A stretch of DNA of 64,000 bases, from NCBI GenBank assembly GCA_018257865.1, contig JAEUBA010000091.1:61226-125225 (forward strand). The letters are read 5' to 3'. Each line of letters opens with the position of its first letter. The stretch's first letter is position 1. The translations under genes and the position numbers were made by a program. The DNA is from Stereocaulon alpinum. Lineage: Eukaryota > Ascomycota > Lecanoromycetes > Lecanorales > Stereocaulaceae. The notes below the pieces were generated by a model. That model worked only from the letters and a program-made list of their open reading frames with translations. It searched no databases and was not told the DNA's origin. Shown piece by piece: positions 20,104-31,057 of this stretch.

Positions 20104-22488
20104 ATGGAAATTGACGATGTTTCAGACGACAGCCAATGGACGCAGCTATTGCAAAAGCAGAAAGCCACGCTTCAAGCAGCCAGCAAACGCAAGGGCGAGC
20201 GACCGAAGGACAGGAAGTCTCGTGGGCAACTAGTCGACGAATACATGATCAAATATATGGCTACCAAGATGACGCAGGCCCGCAGTGAGCATCTTATCCA
20301 CTCATCTTTCATCGCTCCACCATATCAGCCTTGTGTTGCTTCTTTTACGGATCTCAAGAAAATCTGGATCAAAGATTTGCAACTCGAAACCCATCATCGG
20401 GGCTTCTATGCTCTACTGAAAGTAGTAACTCCACCTACGACGATGACAGCGGTCATGGCTGTTATGGAGGATGAAATTGGAGACGGAGTAACGCTTCAGC
20501 TCTACCAGCAGAAAGATGACGAATACCGAAAAGGGGAGGAGGTTGTTCAAGTGAACAAAGCTTGCATTATCAAAGAGCCTTACTTCAAGGTTATGAGTGA
20601 CGGACGTTATGGGCTGAGAGTTGATCATGTCAGCGATATCATTTGGCTCCCTTCGGATGATGATAGGTTGCCTTGGGCCTGGCAATCTCGGATCACGGAG
20701 CTCGAGAAGGATGCAGATGCCTTAAAGAATGAAGGAAACGCTGCTCTAAAGGCTGGTGAACTACACCAAGCCATCGAAATGTAAGTCTCTTTTCCCACCG
20801 TTCTGTCTATGCGATTACGGCACACTGACTTATCCAGCTATACGCACGCTCTTCGATACTCGAAGACCGACGACCAATCTCGCATGATCAAGCTCAACAG
20901 ATCTCTAGCAAACTTAAAGCTCGGAAACTATGACCAAGGTCTTGAAGATGCTGGGGAGCTCACCGCTGCTTACCAGAAATCTGAGAAGGGTTTCTACCGC
21001 GCAGCTCTTTGCTTGTACGAGCTCGCACGCTTCCAAGAATGTCACGACGTCTTGAAACTCCTCCTTGAGCATTATCCGCATTGTATCGAGGCAAAGAAAG
21101 AGATCGCTCGGACAGAGATTCGATTAACAGAGCAACAGCATGCCGGCTTTGACTTTCAGATCATGTATGAGATAGCGAAGATCAACCCTCCGCGGCTCGA
21201 CTGTGCGACATACGTTGGACCTGTAGCTATCAAGGCCTCCGGCGGCCGTGGACGCGGCCTGTTCACCACCAAGGACGTGGTCGCTGGAGAGCTGTTACTT
21301 TGCGAGAAAGCCTTCGCATACTGTTGGGCTGATACCGGGGGAGGTCAGACCAGTTCAAAAACGAGCCTTCTTATGAATTGCTATACAAATCGCGCTATCA
21401 TGGGCACGCAAGCGGATATGATCACGGAGATTGTCCAAAAAACCTACCACAATCCTTCGCTAATGCCCTCTTTCACCTCCCTACACCATGGAGACTACAA
21501 GCCTGTTAAAGAGACCATTGTTGATGGCGTCCCGATCGTTGACACGTATGTGACTTCTGCTTCAACTTGCTGGCTATTCACTAATGGCTCGCTCAGATTC
21601 CTGGTCGACCGTGTCATGTCATTCAATGTGTTTGGCTGCCCACGAACATCTCTCGAATCCCACTTCCGGAAAGCTGAACAGGAGGAGCAGAAGGACAAAG
21701 GCTACCACACCTGTGGTCTTTTTATCAAAGCATCATACATCAACCATAGCTGCGACAGCAATTGCCGACGCAGCTTCATTGGTGACATGCAGATAGTGCG
21801 CGCCTCACGCAACCTACCAGCAGGGACCGAACTGAGTTTCTGGTACCACATGCCAGACCATACCATCACATATGATCAAACGCAGAAGAAGCTGGAAAAC
21901 TGGGGGTTCAAGTGCACATGCAACATTTGCGAGCACAACAAAACCACGAAGAAGAATGTTAGGGTGAAGCGAGCTGCCTTATTGAAAGATCTGGCGGTGG
22001 CTTTCAAGAACCCCAATGGTGCGGATCTGCCCAAAGCAGAGAGACTGCTTGCTATCATGGAGAAAACATACACAGCACCCGCAACCGACGTTCCACGACT
22101 TGCACTATGGGATCCATACCTTGCCCTCACGCGACTCCATAACTCACAGAATCAGCAAGACAAAGCAATACAAACAGCATGGAAAGTCCTTGACTCTCTA
22201 GGCTTCGTGATCAAGAGACAAGACCCCTCTTCGCTCAAATCCGCCTTCGAAGTCGAGCAATGGGGTCTGATGACAGAGTATGTGATTGAAACCTGGGTAC
22301 ACTTATGGACCGCATACGCTCACCTAGCACCAGATCTGTGCAAGAAGGCCGAAGAATACGCGAAGATTTCATACAAAATCTGCGTTGGCGAGGATGAGAC
22401 GTTCCATCAGAACTATGGGAAGATAGCGCATCAAGCAATCTTCGAGGGTCTGCACTTGGGATTAGCGTTTCAAAACATGAAGCTCTGA
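20104..22488 (+). CDS. TPR and SET-domain protein (putative lysine methyltransferase)
   Basis: Two exons, 20104-20780 and 20838-22488, 775 aa. The intron (GTAAGT..CCAG) joins HQAIEI to YTHALRY. The N-terminal part (to about residue 210) is a fungal-specific region; a TPR unit follows (DALKNEGNAALKAGELHQAI, then NRSLANLKLGNYDQGLEDAG). The SET domain runs from about 353 to 562: GGRGRGLFTTKDVVAGELLL, an inserted middle part as in SMYD-like enzymes, NHSCDSNC near 528, and a post-SET cysteine motif (WGFKCTCNICE). This family transfers methyl groups from S-adenosylmethionine to lysines of proteins, but TPR-SET members may target non-histone proteins; the substrate is unknown. A C-terminal helical region follows. 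The ATG at 20104 is preferred; the frame is open 162 bp upstream. Confidence 0.88.
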
Positions 22489-23622
22489 GGCGTGGTAGGA
22501 ACGAAGCGGAGATAACTACACAGTGATTTACGATATCAATGAAAACATGGCATTCTAATTGAATACTAGCTGAAAGCTTGTACAAATCAGAATAGTAATC
22601 CCCATAGCAGACCGTAGATTTTCAATGCATGAATCCGCGAACAAAGAGGGACAACCCAAGCCGTTCTTTGCTAAAATCAGAGGAGAAATGCACCTCCGAA
22701 TTGGCCATTGGCGTAATATTTGTGCGAATCAAAATCGTAATCCCTACAGCACACTGTAACTTCTTAGCGTATGAATTCGCCAATGAAGAATGAGAACCCA
22801 GGTCAAGTCGTTAATTCGCCAAGATCAAAGGGAGAATGCTCCTCCGATATGACTAACGCTGACTTTCCGCATTTCAGAAAGTATAGCTTCACCAAGTGCA
22901 ATATTTGGCCTAAAGCCCCAATATGTAGAATGGAACCCCAAATGGAATTACGAGAAAGCATTTCGTTGGTTTAGCATCGGCTTTTGATCGGCATTAAGCA
23001 GTAGATGTTCCGAGTCATTTGGAAGTGGAGTACGAATGCAATACCTTAGTAACCGAAAAAATAAAACTATAAATCGCCAGGCTCGAGTAACAATGGAAGT
23101 ATATTTTAAAGCTGTAGAGGAAAAACCTCAAAGTATTACAGCATGAACTATGTAGACCGTTCATGATACCTAGCGTGTAGCACTTGAGGTCAGGAGCTGC
23201 TGCTATATCAGGAGCTGGAAAAATACATATCGTTGAAGTTTCGATGCCACCTCTCAATCCACGCTTACTAGAATAGCATAAACGAATGCTGGAACTGCTT
23301 CCTCTATCGTAAGCCACGCTCGCTATCATGGAAGAATGCTGAAAACCATCTGCCTCCGTTCAAGGCTCCTTTTTCAGGAATTGCTCCCTGCCCTCACTTA
23401 GCGAGGCATACAATATATACAACACCAAACCGACCACCTATCCATGAAAAAGTCGTAATAGCGCAGTGAAACCCCTATACACTCCGTAGCGTCGCTAATG
23501 GACATCCTCAGGTAATTCGTCCGGGCGAACGAGCTCGACAAGGTAATTAGCCAAGGAGCTGATACCTATTGAAGAAAAACACACTTAGCCCATCTCTTCC
23601 CCAGATTTCGCACCCGCAAAAA
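22489..23622. other. Convergent intergenic region with diverged direct repeats
   Basis: 1.1 kb between two convergent 3' ends. It contains a diverged direct duplication of about 130 bp (annotated separately). Otherwise non-coding; a 104-codon minus-strand frame at 23015-23329 has no domain texture. Confidence 0.45.
22581..22855 (+). repeat. Two diverged direct repeats of about 130 bp
   Basis: Copy A starts near 22585 (AATCAGAATAGTAATCCC) and copy B near 22727 (AATCAAAATCGTAATCCC), an offset of 142 bp. The correspondence continues through CATAGCAGACCGTAG/TACAGCACACTGTAA, ATGAATCCGCGAA/ATGAATTCGCCAA, AACCCAAGCCGTT/AACCCAGGTCAAGTCGTT and GAAATGCACCTCCGA/GAATGCTCCTCCGA. Similarity is partial, judged by eye. 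It may be an old tandem duplication of a repeat fragment. Confidence 0.6.
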
Positions 23623-24718
23623 TCACAGAGATTTTCGCATACTTTTTCGTTTCCTCCCCGAGCCCTCGGGCTTCTGCCTCTTCCCACCCCGTCCGCCACG
23701 ACCAGATCCCCGGCCTGGTCGCGATCCAGGCCCTGATCGAGGTACTACTGCTCCCTCATGTTCCATGGATATGGGTGTGCTCTCTGGTCCGGCTTTTCTA
23801 CGTTTGGGCGGTGGTGGTGTAGCTTCGGTGGCATCTTCGAGACCAGTCTTTCGCCGACGTACTATGGGTGGTGATGCTGTTCGCTCAAAGGTTGGTGCTG
23901 CTTGCATACTGGCGGCTGGATTTGACACGGATCTGAATGCTTGAGCCATGGCTTGCTGCATTCCGTTGGTCGCGTTCATGACGTGCTTGTCCACATTGTT
24001 TCGCATGGTGACTAGCTTTGCGTGTATCTTTACTGAGGCTTCGATGTGTCTTTGGAGCTGCCGATTCAAGCTTTCAGGGTTCTGACCAATGAATTCATCG
24101 TCTGAGTCTTCGGGCTCAAATGTTCCATCGTCCCACACAGCGTAGCCTAACCTCAACTTTTCGTTCTTTGTCAAGCCTAGTTGCCGTATGCCCTCAGTAT
24201 CTGTCCTCTTGGCTACGAACTCGATGTTGACCATATCACCGTCCGGATCGTGCTCATTCGTAGCGAAATTACACTTCAGGTATGGATAGCCCTGCTCGTC
24301 GCGTATGGCACTGAACGTCAACACTGCCTCGTTCTCGACCGCGCCCTCGCCCGGGGCATTGTTATTCATGAGTTGTAGCTTGTTGACAACAGAGTCTTGG
24401 TAGTTGAGAATGTATTCGAGGTCAAGGGAGCTGAAGTGAAGAAGAACCGTGAATTGTCGCCCGTCGTAGCCTTCGTTCCTCTTAAATGACATGTCCCATT
24501 CTGAAAGTGACACATTTTCCGCTGTCCAGTCCAGGGTCCGCCGCTTGCCGTTACAGTATGTCCAGACCACGTGGTAGTCGCCTCCGACCAATTCGACTGG
24601 GAGATGCTTTGGCGCGAGTTGCTAATCATCGCGCATGCGATCAGTAACGTGTTAGTGAGGTAGAGAAGGTTCATCATACCAGACCGTCCGTCAGGTCCCC
24701 ATCATCGTAGTACCTCAT
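23623..24718 (-). CDS. Probable nuclear protein with basic Gly/Arg-rich tail, function unknown
   Basis: Two exons, 24718-24680 and 24621-23623, 345 aa. The short first exon (MRYYDDGDLTDGL) joins in phase 0 to QLAPKHLPVELVGGDYHVVW through an intron with GTATGA..ATTAG. Residues 1-190 have mixed alpha/beta texture (GYDGRQFTVLLHFSSLDLEY, then an acidic segment FEPEDSDDEFIGQNPE). A helical stretch follows (LQRHIEASVKIHAKLVTMRN). The tail has two putative nuclear localisation sequences (IVRRRKTG, PPKRRKAG) and a GSRPGRGSGRGGRGGKRQK region like RNA- or DNA-binding RGG tails. The family was not recognised; nuclear location is an inference from the basic motifs. Confidence 0.65.
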
Positions 24719-26421
24719 GTTATGATGTGCGCGTCGAGGTGTTGGCCTCTACTGCCGTTTGCAGAACGTGTTCCGTCCCCAGCACTATGTCGCCGATCGA
24801 GGCAATGCGATTTTTAAGGGTGAAGGAGAGGAGGCGGTATATGCAGTGTATCGTGACAGTGAGGTGGTGGGGGTATAAAAAGATTGTGATGATGACAGAA
24901 AGGACGTGAGATGGCTGGGTTTTTGGCTAGCGCCAAGCGTCAATCCCGCCTTGGCATTCAAACTTTAGCTGTCAAGATCAATATACATGATCATAAAGAA
25001 TTCCTTTTGGAAGCATGCAGGCTGCTTACTCTTTGCTTGGTGTGTAATATGGGGTCTCAAAGAACACTAGAAACGTCACACTGTGGTCTACGTAATTCAT
25101 CGCGACGTCCAGCTCGCCGAGCTGCAAGTACACCTCATCCACACTTAATTTACAACCTATAGCGGTGATTTTTTGCCAGCCACATCGCTAGTGTGTTGAA
25201 GTCATAGGCAGAACCACTCAGGGTTTCATTTGGGCCTCTCCAATCGAATCCGAAATCTTCCTATAAAATCAATTCGATCTTTTACATTCCATCTTCATTC
25301 TTCAAAGTATCAACACAGCGCTCGCATATCACAGAAAGTAATTCAGAGCATCCAATTACACGTTTGGAATGGCCAAGATGAATTTTGTTCATGGGTATGG
25401 AAACAGTTACTGTTTGAATCATCCGAATGTGTTTTATATCTAACGGTGGCAGTGGCGTGTGCTAGTGTATGGGTTCCGAAGAGTTGAATGTCTACATTTG
25501 AGGTTTTCTTATTGACGATACATGTTGACATGGCACAGTGCGCATCTTTGAGGCTACGTTTCGATCACGAAGATGTGCTGTATCACCCAATAATTCATAA
25601 GGTGATCTGGTGTAAGCGCTCCTCATGTAAATGTCCGACTTGGTAATACTTCTTCATTTCAAGCCCATAGCTGGGAGCCCTCGTGCACACCCAACGAGTT
25701 ATTTTGACAGCAAATCTTGCTATAAATCTATTAGTAGGCAGCGTATTGTTTTGTGGTAGGCGGAATCCCATTACCAGCACTCAATGATCAAAAGAGTCGA
25801 ATCGAGCCCTTGCGATGACTCTAAACAGATCTCAGCCTAGGATATTGTAGATATGATCGTACATACGGGACATCGCTATTCAGGTTGTGGCCGCTACAAT
25901 AACGTCGCGGTCGCAAGGATCTCACGGCAGAATCTAGGTTTCTGTACGTCCGTTTCGTAGCCTCGACGTAAGAGAAAGCAGATATTTGTAATGTTTCGCT
26001 GAGAATCAAACGCGCCAGGTGTGGGAGGAAGGTAGCATAAGGTTTGCACAGGAAAAGTTCATAGGATGATGATTGCTAAATCAACATCTGGGGTGAAATT
26101 CGAAAGAGCAATGGATCTGTATACGAGCTTCGGTAAGCAGCGAGCGCTGTGAATTTGATCTTAGTTGGCCAATGTCACCTCTTGTGTGTCTTTAAGATCT
26201 TTTCATTGTCGATCCACATGAGCACCGTGGTATCAGATGGGTTGTTTCCATTTTTGGCGCTAATTCTACTCCTGGATTCCGTGCTGTCGAATACTATATA
26301 CAAAGCTAGCGATGTGCTCTGAATCATACATAGTTGTCGAAGCTTTTCCACCATCCTTTTTCATTCTCAATATTCATGTGCCTCACCAATCATAACAACG
26401 TACAGTGATTGATGTCTCTGA
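24719..26421. other. Intergenic
   Basis: 1.7 kb between the start of the minus-strand nuclear protein gene and the end of the cofactor D gene. AT-rich in parts. No supported gene or ordered repeat. Confidence 0.45.
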
Positions 26422-29400
26422 TCAAGCTGACCTGCTTTTTCCCTCGGCCTCCAGCCTCTCCTTGAACCTCGAAATGACATTGGTCTGCTCTTTCTGCGCC
26501 TTCGACCAATTCACTGCTAATAGCTCTTCATCTTGCGTGACTATAAATAATGCGTCCGCAACGACGTTACGTATCTGATCGTAATCAGCTTCCATCCAGC
26601 ATCACGATTCGCTACAGACGATATACCTTGGGAAATCTGTGCGTTAACAACTGACATAATCTCTTCATGGCAATGCTTCTGACTTTGGGTACAAGAGCCA
26701 TACCAGCATAGATCTTGACAGCAGCTTCGATTTTGTGAATGTTGGTTGATTTGAAGTGGGTTCCCTGGATAATGTCGAAAAGTCGTGTCCAGCTATGCTA
26801 ACATCAGTAATCGCAACTTTGATCATTAAAAAGGTAGGTTTCATATACCCAAACATCTCATTTGCAAGACGGTGTAGAACACCAGCATCGAATAGGAACC
26901 CAAGAAACTCCATCGCTGGGAGAAGCAATCGATCATTGGAGTAATTCTCATGGACGACGTCGATGATAGTCGTGCAATACATGCTCAGCGCAACGGCTGA
27001 ACATGTGTCAGAGTAAGCAACGAATGCGGTCCTAGAGGCTTGAAGAATTGATTTCGAGCCGGCTCCAGCTGAGGTGACAAACCCCTCGAGTAGTGGCGCT
27101 CGGATCCAACCATGGTCACAGAATGATATCAATTGCCTAAAGTATTCAGTGGTCGAAGTCTGTGCGATATCAACGATAGCGCTGATATTGTTAGCTGATT
27201 CTAGATGCACTGAATCAATGTGGAAGACACATACACTTGTGGTCGCAGTCCCAGACCAAACATGCCCCAGTTGGGTTGCAGGCAATTCCAAGCTCGCCAT
27301 CGTACTTTGTCGAGCTTCTCCACAGCAAGACCACATATCCTTGCGGCCAGTTTCTCCCGATCACGTAGACCCAGTAGACCCTTTCTCACGACTGTAGCCA
27401 CAGCTTCAATGGCTTCGATACGGACCAGGGAACCGACATCGCCACGTCGGTCGACAGTATGATCAGCCAGACAGAGTTCTAAGGCCTTCAACACATCGCC
27501 AGTAATCACTAGCAGAATCAGCTCGCCCATCTGTCGGGTAGTAAAATACGCACCATCAGATTCCAAGACACCTGAGGTCAAACTTTTCAGAGTAGTACAT
27601 CTCAATTCTATGCTAGTCCTAGAATAATTTAGCTGTTCAAGAAGGACATGGAGGACCAGAAATCGTAATGGTGGCATGGATACTGTTCCGGGATCGATGC
27701 TGAAATCCTGGAACACAGCATGAACAGCTGGATCCGAAGGCGCCAATGATTTCATATCACCAACATGTTGGAAGACTGCAGATAGAGCCATCGTAGCTCC
27801 TGTCTTCGATCCCGCCCGGGTCTGTGCTGTTGTGGGGTGAAGGCACTGGGCCCACGTAATGACTAGTTGCTTTTGCGTTTCCGGATCAAAAAGGCCGAAC
27901 AGCCTCTCTGCTGCCTGCGCATTTGCTTGGAGAACGATCGGATCGGTCTTATCAAGACTCAGGTCCAGTACTCTTATACAGAAACGCATATCTTCCTCGC
28001 GGGCAAGCATCTTCTTCACCGTCTCTAAAGGGAACGCTAATGCTATCCATGCAAGGGCTGAGATCAGCGAACAAACAGCCTCACATAAAAGTCCGGAGCG
28101 GAGCATAGAATCCAGGTAGAAAGACTGAACTGTATCATCTGCTCTGCCGCCCTTCACCTCAGGTCTATCAGTGCAACAAACAGTCCATAGTTCAGTCGCC
28201 TCGGCTGTCAAACTGGTAATGAGATTCGATGCTTGTTCGTCAAAGGTGTACATATCCTGACTACCATTGGAGCGATGGAATTCCATGTCGAGGTACATTT
28301 TGGCTCCTGCGGAAACGATTTCTCCCAGCGCAAGGATCAATCCATGTCTCACCTCGTTCTTGTAAGATGAGGTCTTACGTAGTTGATTCCTCACAATTCT
28401 GATAGTGTCTTGTACAGATGTTGGGGCATCGACGACTGCCAAAGAGCCTATGGCTTCCGCAGCTTGGCGTCGAGATTGCGGGTCTGGAGAACCCACTCCC
28501 CTCCAGTCCAACAGGCCATCCAAGATCGCGTGCCAGTAGATCTTATCAACTCTAGAAGCGCTGCGGGCAACTTCAAGCATTGCGCGAGATCTTAAGGCTA
28601 CTGCGTGATAGTCCACAATTTGGACAATTTGAATACCATGTTGGATCTTCCCCGCATGTCGACCGATCATCTCTTGTAAGGCAGCCGATGCCCCACGACG
28701 GATATTTCCAGCAGAATCTAGAGTAGCAGCTACAACCAACTCCGTCGCCAGAACTTGTAATGTCGAATCGAACTCGGCCTTCAGATCAGCGGTCGCATAC
28801 CGTCGAGCAAGTGACCAGAGACCAAAGCACGCCGCATCTCTTACGTTGGTGCCAACTGACACTCCCAACGAGGTCCGTTGCTCGAAATGAAGTGCAAGAT
28901 CAAGTAATCTTAGGACAGGATGGATGAGATCATTTGGCATGGAACCACGAAAGAGTAAATGCGACAAAGTGAATACCAAGCCGTGCCAGCTCATTGGGTT
29001 TACTTGAACCAGGCTCTGTTCCTTACATGTCGGCAGTTCAGATGGTGATCTTCCTTGAGCAGCTAACTCTGACCCGCTGATCGAGAGGACTTCGTTTTGC
29101 TCCGACCATGTCCAGACTAATTCGGCTCGCAATTTCTCCAAGATGGATTCCACGATCTGCGCCACCATTCCTGACTCTAATGGAACAGCAATGACGCTTA
29201 GGGCTTTACTTGCAGAGATCCTCACTGATGTATCTTTGTCGGCCAGTGCCGTGAACATCTCATCAACAACCTCCTCAAGAGCTTCCTCTCCAACGCATGA
29301 TGGAGATCTTGGGTTCTTCATGTCAATCTCTATCCCGGCTACTATAAGTGCACGGCGGATCTTGACGACAAGCTTTCGCGCCGTCGCTGAAGAGACAAAT

Positions 29401-30459
29401 TCCTTATGCAAAGGACATTGGTCGGACGTGGCATGCTGAATCGATCTGTAAATTCGTGCAAGTAGAGGCTTGCGGACTCCATTCTCAGCGGACATGATGA
29501 GTTTGGCAAGGAAGGAAAGGATTCCAATCAATTCATAGATGGGCAAGTTAGCAGCCTCGCTTTGGCTTACATCGAGTGTTAGTAAAGCACAGTCGACGAG
29601 GGTAGTTTGGAGGTTTATCTCTCGCATGTCATTTCTAAGTGCCAGGCGTGATAGAAGAAGAGCTGCGGCCTCTCTCTCCTTGCTCGCAAAGCCAAGATAA
29701 AGATTGGCAACATTCGCAAGGCGCTTCGCAACAGCAGGTGTATCGTGATGAAACTCGCTGCGCAAAGATGTTTTAGCCTCAGAGAGAGTCCCAAGATTTT
29801 GAGAAGCCAATGAGACAAGTTCGAAAGGAGCCAGCATTAGATGAGACAGCCAAAGCAGCATGACAAATCTCTCTTCCCAAATCATAGCCTGATTTACCAT
29901 CATAGAAATGACTCCAGGGTTCCCTGCTTGACTCCATTGTTCCAAAGCATCTAGCATTTGTTCAATGTTCCGCGGGGCATTGTCTAGGAATTGAGTAATC
30001 ACTTTCTGCCCTCGAACTTTGCACAGTGTGTAGAGGATCTTGCAGATCGCCCTAGGCAAAGGAACAACTTTTGGTGATACGGGCTCGTTCACATCTTTAC
30101 GATATTTGGATATGTGGTTGAAGATGTACTCAATGAACGCAGCAACCAGTGGTCGGAGGATTTCCACCAAATGTGGATCTAGTAGTTGCGGCCATTCCTG
30201 AAATGGTTCCAACTGCAACATACAGCAAGAATCAGCCAAGAAGTTTACTCACCACGTTGCCACATCGCGGACCCACCAAATTAATGAGCTGGTCTGCCTT
30301 GGTTTTCAAGACCAGTGTTCGAACCCTGGTGACAGGTGGGGGCCCCTCCTCAGCAAGCTTGGACTTCCATACAAAGCGGGGGAGCGAGCTTTTGAGCTCA
30401 GCGATGCGATCTGTAGAGGATCGTTGTAACTTGATATCCTGATCGCCTGCAGCATCCAT
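26422..30459 (-). CDS. Tubulin-folding cofactor D (beta-tubulin chaperone)
   Basis: Five exons on the minus strand: 30459-30253, 30212-27235, 27181-26849, 26792-26627 and 26574-26422, 1278 aa, all junctions in phase. Cofactor D (TBCD; Cin1 in budding yeast, Alp1 in fission yeast) captures beta-tubulin after the cytosolic chaperonin and assembles the alpha/beta dimer with cofactors E and C. The protein is a long array of HEAT-like helices. Landmarks are EPFQEWPQLLDPHLVEIL near the start, RHGLILALGEIVSAGA in the middle, and RLFDIIQGTHFKSTNIHKIE with RLCQLLTHRFPKIRNVVADA at the end, close to the family C-terminus. The first intron is only 40 nt. The length agrees with the family. It diverges from the Zn2Cys6 gene across about 600 bp. 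Confidence 0.92.
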
Positions 30460-31057
30460 TTTGCAGGAATCGACGCGTGTCCTAGTGCTTACACCTGGAA
30501 AATCAAATTGTCGAAATGATATTTACATGCATCACGTTTCATGTGGTCATCCAAGTAATCGACATCTTGGAGTTGTTGCATCAAGAATCCATGAAGGCAG
30601 GTGTTTTGTCGTGCTCATTAAGGCAATGCTACGTTGCGAGGAAGGTGTAACCCACCTACAGTACAGGGGGCGTCGCTGGTGGCTGATCCCGAGATCAAGC
30701 GCCTCCCGAGCTCCCCACCCGAGCCACAGACCCTTAGACCTATTCCGTTCTAGGGCTCATCTGTCCCTTGGTCCCCCTTAGCCGTTAGCTTGGGAGGTGG
30801 GAGCGTCGACTTGCCAATCCGATCGACCCTTGCGCCGACGATGATGGCGATGATTCCTTATCACGTCTGACGTCTAAGCAGCCCGTGTCGCTTGCTAGTA
30901 ACGCTCCAGCCAAACTTGGACACCATGCGTCAGCCGTTACAAGCCATTCGCCAGAACAAAGAGACTGCGCATTTCCATTACTAAACTGACGGGTTCAAGT
31001 CCGAGAGCCTTTCGTCACTCCCTCAGCCTGGCTGAGCGCATCTCCGAGGAGATAGTT
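30460..31057. promoter_or_regulatory. Divergent promoter region, cofactor D / Zn2Cys6 regulator
   Basis: A 598-bp gap between divergent starts. Plus-strand frame 30461-30781 is a shadow. No operator could be named. Confidence 0.45.

Noticed and set aside
30305..30325. GTTCGAACCCTGGTG, resembling a tRNA T-loop
   Set aside because: It lies within the first coding exon of cofactor D (minus strand) and has no tRNA structure around it.
30461..30781. Plus-strand frame in the cofactor D / regulator gap
   Set aside because: It has no domain and occupies a divergent promoter.
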